A DNA stretch of 64,000 nucleotides from a virus. How positions within the stretch are numbered: the stretch's first letter is position 1; every line of letters starts with the position of its first letter. Where the stretch lies: positions 1 to 64,000 of IMG/VR virus record IMGVR_UViG_3300010389_000004. One strand, given 5' to 3'. Under the pieces are notes generated by a model. It was given only the letters and a program-made list of their open reading frames with translations. It ran no database searches and was not told the origin of the DNA. The translations under genes were made by a program, and so were the position numbers. Positions 25,192 to 36,223 of this stretch are shown piece after piece.

Positions 25192-28100
25192 CTATGGACG
25201 TGCGGTAGCTGGGGCTACTCCCAGACCAGACCCCGTGTGTCGGCGCAGGATATCTATGATTATATCAGCCCGCTCCACAATAGGACGATTCGCCTGGTGG
25301 AGGGTTTCAGCCACTTCCTTGATAGCTACGGTAGTGGACCCTGAAATCACACCTCGAATTTCTTCGGTGGATTCGATCGCAGAGTCAACCGACTCGTGGA
25401 CAGCACTGGCTGATGATTGCAGACGGCTGAGGAGGAATGATCCCAACGCCATGATCCCCACAGACAGCGTACTCATCGTCTCACCAAACGCACTGGTCAG
25501 CGAGTCCTTCAAACGAGTCTGCAAGCTAGCTGTGAACTCCTGCGTGAGCTGGTTACTGACATCGGTGAAGATCTTCTTGCCAATGCCGGCGGCGTAATGC
25601 ATCCACGCATTGAATCGAACACCGGCGGCATGAGCTTCTTTTCGAGCTTCGTGCATCCCTTCTACCAACGAGCCGTCGATCATTCCCGACAATGTGTCTT
25701 GTAGCGCCGAGCCCACAGACTTGACGATGTAGGAGTCAACCACAGGGGCAACATTGATCTTGTTCCCCATCTCCTGGATGCGTTTCTCCAACGCTGCACG
25801 AATGCGGTCAAACTCCTCGGGTGACATATTGTCGAAATTCAAGTCGCCCACAGGGACTTCGAAGCCTGCTTTGTTTGCCGCGTCAACAAACAGCGCTCGG
25901 GCGTCGATACTCTCCCCCGCTTTTGCTGCTTCAGCGGCTTGATCTTGTACCTCAGCCATGAGGTTGGAGAGCATTTGGGATTGCTCATACACAAACTCCT
26001 TGCTCTCGCGGGAGTCGAACTTGAACATCGCCAGATCCTTGGGACCAAGACCCAACGACTCGCGCTGTTGCTCGAAAATCCCCTTGCGTTTGAACTTCTC
26101 AACCTCACGCTGGGTCTTTGCCTCAGCCGCTTTGATTGCAGCTTCCCGGCGAGCGTGCATGATCGCCCGCTCTCGGAGCTTTTCGATGTTCGTGTACGAC
26201 TCAACCTCTGCGTCAAGCATCCCTGCTTGCTTCGCCATGAGGGTGATGACTTCCTTGTAGTACGATGTGCCACGGTACTGGTCGAGCTTCTCCAACGCCC
26301 CGCCCAGCGCAGCCTGCAAAACGGACGCCGGTGTGCCGACCTCATTTGCACTGATGCCGATAGCAGTGAGCACGTCGGCGCCGACCTCCTTTCGGGCGGC
26401 AAAGTGCTTCTTGGTATTCTCCAGGACGCGCTCGTACACGCGGATGGATTTATCCGTCAACACATCGGTGAGTTCAAGACCAACTCCTCTTTCACCCAAC
26501 ACATTGACAAAGATACTGTTCATTAGCTTCGTGACACGGTTCAGCTGCGCAGTACGGGATTTCGCAGAGGCCATGTCATCCTCTACCAAGGCCGTCTGTG
26601 CCATCTCTTGCCATCGCTGGCGCTCCGCAGCAAGCATCTCAAGCATCGTTATGATTACTGTCGATGTTCCTGCGTCCCGCACGACCCCAATACGATCTTT
26701 GGTTCTGGACGCCTCTTCAGGGTCTTTGAAGAGTTTCTGCAAAAGATCTTCTCGCTCAGAACGAGTGCTTCGCTCTACTGCTGAAATACGGTCATACTCG
26801 TCAACAATCCCTGCGAGCACCGAACGAGCCTCTTTACCTTTCATTGAGATGTTGAATATGCGCAGAGCCAACGACTGAGAGTTTTTGGCCTGTTCCTTAG
26901 CTCGTCGATTAGCGTCTTCCAAGGAGTCGCTGAATGCTGAAGTCTCGTCTGACGCACGTTTGATGAGATCCCCGTACTCCGACCAAATTTCTTTAGCGTT
27001 CGCACCAAGATCGTCTAGGAGGCTCGACACTTCTGGAGCTTCGTCTCTCATAATGGTCAGCGACTGATCCCAAGAATCTTCAATGTCCCGTGCCAGTTGC
27101 TGGTTACTCTCTGCGAAACGTTCCGCTAAGGCTTGCATCTCGCGGCGCTCGCCGAGGTCTGCATCATCAAAGTACCCTGTGCCGGCGGCGGCCAGGAACA
27201 TAGCCTTAATCATTTCGGATAGATCCGACGTGACCAGATCCAGCTTGGCTTTTTCCTCTTCAATCTTTTTGGTCAAGATATCCGAGCGTCTGAACAACTG
27301 GTTGGCGTCAAAGCTGGTTACTTTTAGCATCCCCTCAATGTACTCATCCCGAGAGGCTTTCTCCTCCAACTGCCTCTCAGCCTTAGCTAAGTCGATCTTG
27401 GCGAACGTGTCATCAAGCGTAGGTGCTACACCGTATTTCTCTTGCATCAAGGCCGACAGCTCAACATCTTCTTGGAGCTGTTTGATCTTTTCTCGCAGAG
27501 TCTTGTCAGTCCTATCCCAGTCTGCCCCAAACTCACCTCGAAGCTCATCGTACTCCGCCAGTGGACCGGACTTCAGATCGGACAACTCTTGCTCAAGTTG
27601 GGCTATACTAGCGCGAACCGCTTCAGCTTTGGCCTCTAGCTCTCCAGATGCAGATGCATCGAGTACGTATTTCAGGTTCTCATCTAGATTAGCTTGCAAC
27701 GCTTGAACCTTAGCTCGCGCCTCCTCAAACGAACGCTTCTCCAACCTAACGATGTTTTCGATAGGCAACTTGGAATCAGAACGCAGCTCATCGGAGAAAT
27801 CACGGCTCTTTTGCAGAACGCCTTCAGAGAATAGTTGGACAACCTCTTGCTTGAATTTGTCGGGGTCTATATTCGCGTCCCGGAGCTTGCTCAACAGATC
27901 TTCGTCAGTTACGCCTTCAGAAGACATGTACTTAGCAGCTCTCGATTTAAGTATGCGTTCGCGAGCTTCACGCATGTTCCGGTCTTCAACCTCTGACTGG
28001 ACTTCATAGAGCGCCTCTAGATCTTTCTGCGCTTCCTTACGGCGAATCTCAAAGTAGTGCGAATAGCTGCGACCCTCTGAGGTTGGGTTCATCTTCTCCT

Positions 28101-31100
28101 TAATCCAATCAAACCCAGCAGCAACGTACTGCCTGATTATAGCGGATATGTGCAACGCCTTTGTCTTCAGCCAGCTAACCACCTTTATGCGGGCGTTGGT
28201 TAGTGCGATCTCGACCTTTGCGTTAAACAACACAACCGCCATGTCAAACCCAAGCTTCACGCTTGTCCACACCCAGCGCCCAAACGCCATAGCTGAGTTC
28301 TTTACAAAAGACCAAACCCCATTGATCAGCGTTCGCAGATCTTTGAAGAAATTATTTCGACCTTCCGCAGCGTCGAAGTACCGGTCACGGATGAACTTGA
28401 CCACCATCTGCGCAGAGGTAGCCACGATCCTCGTAACCAACCGAACGCCGGCAACCAAACGAGTGAGAAGGTTCGGCACCTGTGTTTGGATGTCGTCGAG
28501 CCACCCCTCGGAAGCTTCCATGACTTCTTCAACCACCACCAAACGGATACGCTCAAACGCCTGCTTGATTTGAATGATGGTCTTCTGGATACGCTGTGCA
28601 CGCAGCACGGTCTCGTCAGTAACGAACGGAACCTTAGAGGCTTCGATCATGGCCTCTTTGATATTCACCGTGTCGTCCATCAACACGCCGCGGAGTGACC
28701 CGAACTGCGCACCAATAGTTTGCAGCAAGCGCTCCTGGTATTGCAGTGAGATGTTGCCGGATCGCACCGCTGACACGATCGACATAAAGATGTCAACGGG
28801 GTTCATGGTGTGAATCTGTTGGAGGTCAATGCCTATGCTGGCAAAGATCTCGCTCATCTCTCCAATACCGCCCTCTTGCTGGAGTTGGGTAATTGAGGAC
28901 TTCATCGAGATGAACGCCTGTTGGACTTCCATCCCGTTCGCACCCAACATCTCCATCGTGCGGGTGAGCCTATCGTAGTCCTTCACAGAGATGCCGGAGA
29001 TGTTTGCGTCCCTGCGCAAGTCCCTGATCTTGGCGGTCGCTTGGTCCAAAAAGTTGAACGCGCTTTGCAGAGCACGTTGGCCTTCAGAGATGACGGTACC
29101 AAACAACTCCCCGATCACTTTACCCAACACACCGATGACTTTGACAGGGAGGCCGATGAGTACCTTGGTGATGAGTCCCAAAACGCTAAGAAGCTTGTCC
29201 AGACCCGCGAACAAAAGCCTTACCGGCTCCGCCACCGCGCCGATAATCCTGCCAAAGAACCCAAACGCACTCACCGCTTTGAGAATCCCTTGTGACAGCG
29301 CGTTTGTGGCTGCCAGAAGCCCTTTGACCAGGTAAATCGGCGAAGCGCCCGCAGTGCCCAACACGGAGCCAGCGACGTTCATGGCTTTGGAAAACGCTGC
29401 GCCGCCTTGACGGAACATCGCAGAGAGACCTTCAGCAACTCCTGAAGCTCCCCCACCAAGCATCTGCTTGATGCCTTGGTAGAGTACGCCCGTACCCTTC
29501 TTCATCTGTTCAACCATGACAGGGAAGAAGGTGGACGACTTGATAAGAGCCTCACGGAGAGGACCCATTTTCGGCAGCGAGCTGGGGAAGAAGTTATTAA
29601 AGATGTATTGCAGGACACCAGCGAGATCCCGCATGGTTTTCGCCGTACTCTTCTCCATCTCCTGAATCATGGTCGGAAGCAAAGTTTGACCGGCGTGTTT
29701 GGCTTTCTTGAGGAGATCCTTGTCGTTGAATACCTTGCCGGCAATGTTCTTCAGCATGTCGTCGGTTATGCCCGCCCAAGCCCCCGTGGTTTGAGTACCG
29801 AGGCTGAAAGCGCCGAACTGGTTTGCAATCCTCCCCGGGTTGAACGGAAGACCGGCTTCGGCCATGATCTCGCTGAGAGGTTTTTGGCTACCCCCTCTCT
29901 TAGTGACCATCGCGTTCTGCGCGATGAAGTCTTTCATCCCCTCACTGGTTCTTATGCCCTGCTCAATCCCCTTCCGCACAGCCTGTACGATCGCGCTGAG
30001 CATCTTCGTCTGGTCCGGCAACGCTTTGAACTTTTCGAGGTGTTCCTTACTCGTCAAACCAGCAAGCTCCCCCACGCTGCGAGGGAAACCCCTCATACCC
30101 ATAGAGGCAAACGCTGTAATAAGCCCTGCGGGGCTTTTCTCACCGATCTGCTTGAGGCGTTCGACGGTCTCCTTCTCATTGACGCGAGCCTCATTACCAC
30201 TCATGCGGATAAACAACTTATCCAGCCCAGCGGCCATCTCCATAACGGCTTGAACGAGACTCTTGATGTCTGCGTCGTCAGCGTTGGCGTCCGTCAATAG
30301 CTCCTTCAAAACCTGGAGAACGTCCGAACTGCCGGAGAAGCCTTGGTGTGTTGAGTAAATCTTCTCCAAAGCCCTGTGTTTGGCGGTGTCAGAGCTAACA
30401 TCCGCTTTGAGAGTGCCCTCCGCGAAGTCTTCGTCTTTGGTGATCTTGCCGAGTCGTGCAATCTGCTTGAGGGTGGTGAACGAATTGCCTACCGCCAACC
30501 TACCGTCAGTGCTTTGCTTCGCCTTCTCTGCTTTCGCTGCTTCTTCGGCCTTCTTCACGGAGCCGGAGAAATCGTCAAGCTCCAGCTTGGCGTAGGTTAC
30601 GGACTCACCCATCTTGCGGAGGTGTTGCGCCAAGAAGTCCATCTTGGTATTCACACCCTCTTGCACGTCACGGTTGGCGACGAGTGTTTCGGTAGATAAC
30701 CCGAGCTTGGCGGTAAACTTCTCCAGAGCCGCTACAGTTTTCTGTGCGTCCTCAGCGCTCATCCCGAGCATCTGCTCCAGCAGGTTTTTGGCAGACTCGC
30801 CACCAGCCTTTGCGTTACGAGCCAGCGCCGTGAGTTCTGCTTTCTTGGCTTCAGCCTCAGCGAGCTTCTTGGCAGTCTCGCTATCCGCGAACGCCAAGTC
30901 AGCTTCGCCGGGCATAGCCTTTTGGAGCGCTACGATGAGCGCGTCGATGCGGCTGTCGAAGTTCTGGTTGCTGAGGTTCTGCCCCATGTTGCGGAGCCTG
31001 TCGGAGTGCTCCGTCGGAGACATCTTGGTTCTGTTCTCCTTGATGTCCCTGTAATCATTGAACGCCGCGTAGATCTCTTTATTCAGAGCCTTCGCGTTCT

Positions 31101-34100
31101 CCGAGACCTTCTTCAGTTCTTCGCGGGCAGAGTCACTGAGTCCGTTGTCTACGTCGTCAGCCGCTTTGTCCAAAACCTTGACGAAAGCCATAGCCTTGTC
31201 GGACATGTCGGTGATTACGCGCATGTAATCACCAAGCTCAGCAACCACCTTCGTGGCTTGCTCAAAGTGGTGATCACTGAACTCATTCAAGGTCTTCTCA
31301 GCGTCTGCCAGTGCCCTCTCGTACTTTGAAGCGTTTTGCAGCGAAGCATCCAACTGGTTGTTGGCCAACCACTCTCGCTCCGCACGGGCGATCTCCACCT
31401 TCTTACGTCGATCGAACAGCGCCTTGTCCGCTTCGGCCTGGGTCTTCTCTTGCGCGAGCTGGGCGGCGAGCTGGTCAGACATCTTCTCTTCGGCGTCCAA
31501 GCGGGCGTTGTAGGCATCAGCCGCCCGCTTACTTGCTTCCGGTGCAGCCTTCTGTTGGAAGGCTTTACGTTCTTTTCGCGTGATAGACTCGGGCTTGCCT
31601 TTCTTACGAAGCTTCTTCTCCTCTTCCAGTGCTTGGGTGAGTTCCCCCTCCACTTTTTTGAGTTCCCCAGAGCCAGAGGTCTGCTTTTGCAAAGCCTCTT
31701 CATACTCGTTGTACACGGCGCCCAAGTGTACCTGCGCGGCCTCCAACGCCCTCAACCGTTGGGTGAAGGTCTGGTACTTCTCACGATGGTTGCTGAGAAC
31801 AGCAAACTGCTTGGCGTATTCCCCCGCAAGCTTCTCTGCCCACTCCTTCAACGGGGCAATCTGGGTCTCTTTGACACTGACCTCTTGCCCTTCCTCGCCG
31901 TAGGGGTTGTACTTATTGAAAGCGCCTTTCGTGGTAACACCGCTGAGCTTCGAGTACCGAGTCGGGTCGATTGACTTGAGCAATGAGATGAATTCAGAAA
32001 CCACACTCTTTCGAGTACCAGCACCTTCCTCACCGGTAAACTCTGAGATGGCCTCTGCCGCAGTCTTCAACAGTGAGGCGGACTCTTTCAATCGGAGGTA
32101 GGCTTCTTCACTGGCACCCACATAGTTATCGCCGTCTTGAACATCCATCAGCAACTGGTTCATGCTTTGGATCTCTTTGGAGGTCCTCATCTCCAATCTG
32201 CGGATCGCGTTTTGCTTACCCTCCAGGTCGCCCTTACCTTTGTCAGAAGCTTCGAATTTATTTAGATCTTTGCCGAGCACACGGTAAAACTTCCGAACGA
32301 TCTCCACCTGCTCGTTGGCGAGGGTGACTTGCTCCGCTTCGAGCATCTTGCGACGACGGCGGATTTCACGGATTTCCTGCTGCTTGTTCTTGACGTCCTG
32401 CCTTCTCGCGTCGTCATCCTTCTTAGCCTTCTCAGCACGACTGGCCTTCTCTGCCTCAACCTGCTCTTTGGTCATCTGCTTGAGAATTCGACGCTCATCC
32501 CTCTTCTTCTCCTTGGAGAGATTCTTAGCGGACTCCGCCAGTTTCTCATGGTGCTCCTTCAGGGCACGCTCTGCGGTCTCCAACTCGTGCTTCTTCAGCT
32601 CCTCTTCTTTCTTGTACTTCTGGCGGAGAAGGGCTCGCTCTTCCTGGAATTTCTTGATGCGACGCGCTTTATCAACCTCCGCTTCCGAAGGCCCGCCACC
32701 CGCACCCCCCGTGAGGAACTTTTGAATAGCTGAGACCGCTCGGGTAACACCACCAAAACCAGAGCGCAGTTTTTGAACTTGCTCATCAAGCTTCTCAAAC
32801 GCCCCACCTAACGGAGTGAGCGTACTGTCCTGCATCTTCTTGATAACCGCCGTGTATTTGTCCACACGAGCAGAGGCGAGCTTCAGAGCAACATTCAGCT
32901 TGTCCAGCGCGTCATTGCCGGCTTTTGAAGCTTCGAGCTGTTCCTTCTCCGCCTTTTCACGCTCTTCGGCGTTCTTGCCTTGGGCTTTCCCAAAACCTCC
33001 GGGAGAAAGGAACCGGAACCCTTTTCGGACCTTATCCAGAATGAAATCGGATACAGCTTTGGCACCGCCCGCCGCTTTCTCGCCGGTACTGTCGATGCTC
33101 TCTCCGTCATACCCTTTGAGGGATTTTCCTTTTTCCTTCGACCAACGACCCAAGCGGCCGGGGAGCAATGCACCACCTACCTGCGCGAGCCCCTTCGCCA
33201 GACCCTTGGTGCTCTCACGGACACTACCAAAAATCTTGCCCACCTTATTGGCGAGCCCTTGCCCGAGCTTGCCCAGAATCATCAGGGAAGTCTCAGTGAC
33301 TGCCGAGAGGGGTGCGAGAGCGCCGCGGTAGAAGAACTTCACCATCCCGCCCAACGTTTGGAAATACCCACGCACGGCGGTCTTCATCAGGTTGATGGAC
33401 GCTTTTGCACTGAAGGGTGAAACCAGGATTGCTCCAACGGTGTTCATCACCGATCGGATAGGCCCAACCACAAACCCTTGCATAGCATCGTCGAGGAGCA
33501 TTCCGAATTCTCGGAAAGAGGTGAGTACGTTTTTGAACTTATCAACGAACTCAGAACCGGCGAGCTTCGCTACCCCGTCCATGAACTTGGCAGTGTATTT
33601 TCGGATGCGTCGTGCTGCGCCGAGGTAGACGTTCTCAAACAGACTGGCAAACACATCCACCATGTCGGTGAGTTTGGCGTTTGCTTGGCGCTTGAGCCTT
33701 GTCGCCAACCAAGCGAAGAAGGCAACCTCTTTCTTCAAAGCCTTCCACCGCATCTGCATCTGTTCGTAGATGCCGGCAGCCAAACCAGTTGCGAGGTTCC
33801 TTGCACCTTTGATGACAAACGGTGCGGCGACGACACCAGCAATACCGATCGCCGAAGCCCCGCCCGTCCCAAAGATAGACGCCAGCAGCCCGCCATTAGC
33901 AAACGAGTTGCCGGCTGCCAACCCACCGGAGAACGCGGCCGCGATCGCAGACACCGCTCCCGTAATCCCACTGGTGATGGTTCCGTCGATAATGGAACGG
34001 AAGATCATGACGATGGGTGAGTTGTATATGACGGCACCCATCATGTCGAACCCAGACACCACAAACCCAGGCATTGTGGTCAAGAAGAAGGTCTTGATAG

Positions 34101-35682
34101 CACCCACCGCGGCAGCCGGTGCTTGTCCCGAAAACAACAGCGCTCCAAGAACACCGCCCGTGATAGGTGCGGCGGGGCCGATAACCATCGACATGGTTTT
34201 GTAGATGGTCTCAGCGATCGAGCCCATCGACTTCTTGAACTCTCCTGATGACTCCTGCAACCGCTTAGCCGGCTGCGTCGTCAGGGACATGATGGACTTC
34301 ATGCGGGCGTTGACTGTGCGCTTCTCTTCCTCGTAGCGCTCCCGCGTCGTTTTCACATTCTCTTCTTCAGTTTCACGCTGCTCTCTCAGCACAGCCGCCA
34401 TTTTGGTGCCGCTGCTGATATTCTTCTGCGTGCCGCGGTCAACCAGCTTGAGGTTGCTAGCCATCTCAACCAGGCCAGCCACGAGCGATTTGAGTATGCC
34501 CTCCAGTTTGACACCCAGGGCGAAGATACCCTGCACCGACTTGTCGAGGTTCTCCAACGAGGTCATGGCGGATTTCAGGCGAGCGCCCATACCCGCCGAG
34601 CCGCGAATCATCTTGGCGATCTCTTTGCCTCTTGTAGCGAGGGCTTCGAGAATCGGCCACATCTGACGCAGAGACTGGAGGAAGAGCATCGTAGCCGCAC
34701 GGCCGTCGCCAGCTTGCGCACGGATACGCACGATCGACCTGCGGAGCACGGTGAACAGCGCCTGAATCCCGATGAGACCAGTCGAGATAAACGACAACAT
34801 CGGGAACACGAGGCTCCCCAACCCTGTGATAGAGCCGGTCAGTAAGCCTACCCCCGAAACCACCGTCGAGAGGATTGACGCAGCGTAGTAGAGCTTGGAG
34901 ATCACAACGTCAGACGTCAAGTTGATCTGCACAAGACCTTTGTTGATGGCCATTACCAGATCTCGAATCTGGCTGACCAGACCTCCGATATTACGCTTGA
35001 ACACAAGCCCGATAATCCCACCAAGGGAGAAGCGCATAGCCCCGAAGATACCGGAGGCTAGTGTGAGCCCCCCGAGCATTGATGTCAGCCCGTTGGAGAG
35101 CTTGTTCATCATCTCTACGGTGCCGCTCACCTTGTCGGTGATCCCGACGATGTTCTTCCACAAGGCTAAGGTGCCGCCTAGCAGACCCCCGCCGAGGGCT
35201 TTCATAATACCCCCTATGGAGTATTGAATTTCCTCGGTGTGTTCGGAGATATGCCGCACCGTCTCCTGGATGATAAACCCGAGCCCGAGGATCTTACCCA
35301 AGGACGCCGGAGTAAATCGGTCGAGGAAGTCCCCGACCTTCCCGAAGACACGTTCCATACGGCTTTCGGTCTGCGCTGCGCCATTCTCAAGGTCACGAGC
35401 CAACCCTTGCTGGAACTGCTTGCGGACGTTCCCCATCCGCGCATCCAAACTGTCAAAGATGGTTTCAATTACGAAACCTGCTTTTTTGAATTGGGTGGTG
35501 ATCTCAGAGATATTGGCGGTCATTGACCGAATCGAGCGGTCAAGGCCGTCATCAAGCTCTACTTTGATGACGGCCTTTTTTGAGGCGAAGGCGGTGAGTT
35601 GTTTGCTGAGGGAGTCGAGCTTTTCGAACACGTTGCCCATGTTCGTCACAAAGTCGATCTGAACCTGTCCAACTGAACTCAT
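25192..35682 (-). CDS. Tape measure protein (very long)
   Basis: A 3,496-aa protein, by far the largest gene of the window, which sets tail length and fills the tail tube. The start is ATG 35682, with AGGAG eight bases upstream; an ATG 13 codons earlier has no site. It has typical tape-measure features: a helical N-terminus, hydrophobic segments near residues 160-310, 495-640 and 2130-2190, and long charged coiled coils (for example about 990-1130 and 1330-1460, rich in Lys/Glu/Gln/Arg). By the usual rule of about 1.5 angstrom per residue the tail would be near 520 nm. No lysozyme or peptidase motif stands out. It follows the two tail-assembly chaperone frames. Confidence 0.93.
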   Translation of the reverse strand: MSSVGQVQIDFVTNMGNVFEKLDSLSKQLTAFASKKAVIKVELDDGLDRSIRSMTANISEITTQFKKAGFVIETIFDSLDARMGNVRKQFQQGLARDLENGAAQTESRMERVFGKVGDFLDRFTPASLGKILGLGFIIQETVRHISEHTEEIQYSIGGIMKALGGGLLGGTLALWKNIVGITDKVSGTVEMMNKLSNGLTSMLGGLTLASGIFGAMRFSLGGIIGLVFKRNIGGLVSQIRDLVMAINKGLVQINLTSDVVISKLYYAASILSTVVSGVGLLTGSITGLGSLVFPMLSFISTGLIGIQALFTVLRRSIVRIRAQAGDGRAATMLFLQSLRQMWPILEALATRGKEIAKMIRGSAGMGARLKSAMTSLENLDKSVQGIFALGVKLEGILKSLVAGLVEMASNLKLVDRGTQKNISSGTKMAAVLREQRETEEENVKTTRERYEEEKRTVNARMKSIMSLTTQPAKRLQESSGEFKKSMGSIAETIYKTMSMVIGPAAPITGGVLGALLFSGQAPAAAVGAIKTFFLTTMPGFVVSGFDMMGAVIYNSPIVMIFRSIIDGTITSGITGAVSAIAAAFSGGLAAGNSFANGGLLASIFGTGGASAIGIAGVVAAPFVIKGARNLATGLAAGIYEQMQMRWKALKKEVAFFAWLATRLKRQANAKLTDMVDVFASLFENVYLGAARRIRKYTAKFMDGVAKLAGSEFVDKFKNVLTSFREFGMLLDDAMQGFVVGPIRSVMNTVGAILVSPFSAKASINLMKTAVRGYFQTLGGMVKFFYRGALAPLSAVTETSLMILGKLGQGLANKVGKIFGSVRESTKGLAKGLAQVGGALLPGRLGRWSKEKGKSLKGYDGESIDSTGEKAAGGAKAVSDFILDKVRKGFRFLSPGGFGKAQGKNAEEREKAEKEQLEASKAGNDALDKLNVALKLASARVDKYTAVIKKMQDSTLTPLGGAFEKLDEQVQKLRSGFGGVTRAVSAIQKFLTGGAGGGPSEAEVDKARRIKKFQEERALLRQKYKKEEELKKHELETAERALKEHHEKLAESAKNLSKEKKRDERRILKQMTKEQVEAEKASRAEKAKKDDDARRQDVKNKQQEIREIRRRRKMLEAEQVTLANEQVEIVRKFYRVLGKDLNKFEASDKGKGDLEGKQNAIRRLEMRTSKEIQSMNQLLMDVQDGDNYVGASEEAYLRLKESASLLKTAAEAISEFTGEEGAGTRKSVVSEFISLLKSIDPTRYSKLSGVTTKGAFNKYNPYGEEGQEVSVKETQIAPLKEWAEKLAGEYAKQFAVLSNHREKYQTFTQRLRALEAAQVHLGAVYNEYEEALQKQTSGSGELKKVEGELTQALEEEKKLRKKGKPESITRKERKAFQQKAAPEASKRAADAYNARLDAEEKMSDQLAAQLAQEKTQAEADKALFDRRKKVEIARAEREWLANNQLDASLQNASKYERALADAEKTLNEFSDHHFEQATKVVAELGDYMRVITDMSDKAMAFVKVLDKAADDVDNGLSDSAREELKKVSENAKALNKEIYAAFNDYRDIKENRTKMSPTEHSDRLRNMGQNLSNQNFDSRIDALIVALQKAMPGEADLAFADSETAKKLAEAEAKKAELTALARNAKAGGESAKNLLEQMLGMSAEDAQKTVAALEKFTAKLGLSTETLVANRDVQEGVNTKMDFLAQHLRKMGESVTYAKLELDDFSGSVKKAEEAAKAEKAKQSTDGRLAVGNSFTTLKQIARLGKITKDEDFAEGTLKADVSSDTAKHRALEKIYSTHQGFSGSSDVLQVLKELLTDANADDADIKSLVQAVMEMAAGLDKLFIRMSGNEARVNEKETVERLKQIGEKSPAGLITAFASMGMRGFPRSVGELAGLTSKEHLEKFKALPDQTKMLSAIVQAVRKGIEQGIRTSEGMKDFIAQNAMVTKRGGSQKPLSEIMAEAGLPFNPGRIANQFGAFSLGTQTTGAWAGITDDMLKNIAGKVFNDKDLLKKAKHAGQTLLPTMIQEMEKSTAKTMRDLAGVLQYIFNNFFPSSLPKMGPLREALIKSSTFFPVMVEQMKKGTGVLYQGIKQMLGGGASGVAEGLSAMFRQGGAAFSKAMNVAGSVLGTAGASPIYLVKGLLAATNALSQGILKAVSAFGFFGRIIGAVAEPVRLLFAGLDKLLSVLGLITKVLIGLPVKVIGVLGKVIGELFGTVISEGQRALQSAFNFLDQATAKIRDLRRDANISGISVKDYDRLTRTMEMLGANGMEVQQAFISMKSSITQLQQEGGIGEMSEIFASIGIDLQQIHTMNPVDIFMSIVSAVRSGNISLQYQERLLQTIGAQFGSLRGVLMDDTVNIKEAMIEASKVPFVTDETVLRAQRIQKTIIQIKQAFERIRLVVVEEVMEASEGWLDDIQTQVPNLLTRLVAGVRLVTRIVATSAQMVVKFIRDRYFDAAEGRNNFFKDLRTLINGVWSFVKNSAMAFGRWVWTSVKLGFDMAVVLFNAKVEIALTNARIKVVSWLKTKALHISAIIRQYVAAGFDWIKEKMNPTSEGRSYSHYFEIRRKEAQKDLEALYEVQSEVEDRNMREARERILKSRAAKYMSSEGVTDEDLLSKLRDANIDPDKFKQEVVQLFSEGVLQKSRDFSDELRSDSKLPIENIVRLEKRSFEEARAKVQALQANLDENLKYVLDASASGELEAKAEAVRASIAQLEQELSDLKSGPLAEYDELRGEFGADWDRTDKTLREKIKQLQEDVELSALMQEKYGVAPTLDDTFAKIDLAKAERQLEEKASRDEYIEGMLKVTSFDANQLFRRSDILTKKIEEEKAKLDLVTSDLSEMIKAMFLAAAGTGYFDDADLGERREMQALAERFAESNQQLARDIEDSWDQSLTIMRDEAPEVSSLLDDLGANAKEIWSEYGDLIKRASDETSAFSDSLEDANRRAKEQAKNSQSLALRIFNISMKGKEARSVLAGIVDEYDRISAVERSTRSEREDLLQKLFKDPEEASRTKDRIGVVRDAGTSTVIITMLEMLAAERQRWQEMAQTALVEDDMASAKSRTAQLNRVTKLMNSIFVNVLGERGVGLELTDVLTDKSIRVYERVLENTKKHFAARKEVGADVLTAIGISANEVGTPASVLQAALGGALEKLDQYRGTSYYKEVITLMAKQAGMLDAEVESYTNIEKLRERAIMHARREAAIKAAEAKTQREVEKFKRKGIFEQQRESLGLGPKDLAMFKFDSRESKEFVYEQSQMLSNLMAEVQDQAAEAAKAGESIDARALFVDAANKAGFEVPVGDLNFDNMSPEEFDRIRAALEKRIQEMGNKINVAPVVDSYIVKSVGSALQDTLSGMIDGSLVEGMHEARKEAHAAGVRFNAWMHYAAGIGKKIFTDVSNQLTQEFTASLQTRLKDSLTSAFGETMSTLSVGIMALGSFLLSRLQSSASAVHESVDSAIESTEEIRGVISGSTTVAIKEVAETLHQANRPIVERADIIIDILRRHTGSGLGVAPATARP

Positions 35683-35696
35683 GCTGTTGACTCCTG

Positions 35697-36170
35697 TCAG
35701 GAGGACACCAGGCCCTCCCAATTCTTCTCAATTCGCGCAATCTCCTGCTCAGATAGCTCGGTTGCGCTACGTTCCGCTTCTTCCCAGGTCTTCCCGCTGA
35801 CATCCCCGACAGACCAGGGCGAGTCAATCTTCCGACCCGTGAACTTCGCCATCGCTGCATCCAATTTACGCGCCATCTGCAACACCTTGACCTGCTTAGC
35901 CCGCAGCTTGTCTTCCTCAGCCTGCTGCTTGCGCTCAACGGGACTGGGGTTTTTGCTGGAGAAGAGAAATTCCAGCTCCCGGTCCATGTCGCTGATGCTG
36001 TTGTCCAACGATTCGTTGAACTCCTTGGCGTGTTTGGCGGCCTCTTTGCTTAGAAGTCCTGCCAACGACAAAGAGAGAGCGCCTTGTAGTCGACGTCCCT
36101 CTTCCAGTTTGGATTTTATGCAGAGCATGATGTGAGCTTTGAACTGCCCGAGGGTCATGCTCTCCCGCAT
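35697..36170 (-). CDS. Tail assembly chaperone, frameshift extension (GT-type)
   Basis: The downstream half of a lambda G/GT-like tail chaperone pair. As a stand-alone frame it would start at ATG 36170 (157 aa, helical and highly charged). But the same frame is open well upstream of that ATG, overlaps the end of the first chaperone gene in the -1 frame, and reads as plausible protein there (ELSVLTGENLLVRNGFGLAE). I therefore infer it is made as a fusion by slippage at 36371-36377, adding 224 aa to the first chaperone's N-terminal part. The fusion would bind the tape measure during tail assembly. Confidence 0.8.
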   Translation of the reverse strand: MRESMTLGQFKAHIMLCIKSKLEEGRRLQGALSLSLAGLLSKEAAKHAKEFNESLDNSISDMDRELEFLFSSKNPSPVERKQQAEEDKLRAKQVKVLQMARKLDAAMAKFTGRKIDSPWSVGDVSGKTWEEAERSATELSEQEIARIEKNWEGLVSS

Positions 36171-36223
36171 TTCTGCTAGTCCGAAACCGTTTCGGACTAG
36201 CAGGTTCTCTCCCGTCAGAACGC

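Noticed and set aside
25192-35682. Endolysin or transglycosylase domain in the tape measure
   Set aside because: I looked for lysozyme- or peptidase-like motifs (catalytic Glu contexts, HxxxD, NlpC-type Cys-His) and saw none that stand out in the helical, repetitive sequence.
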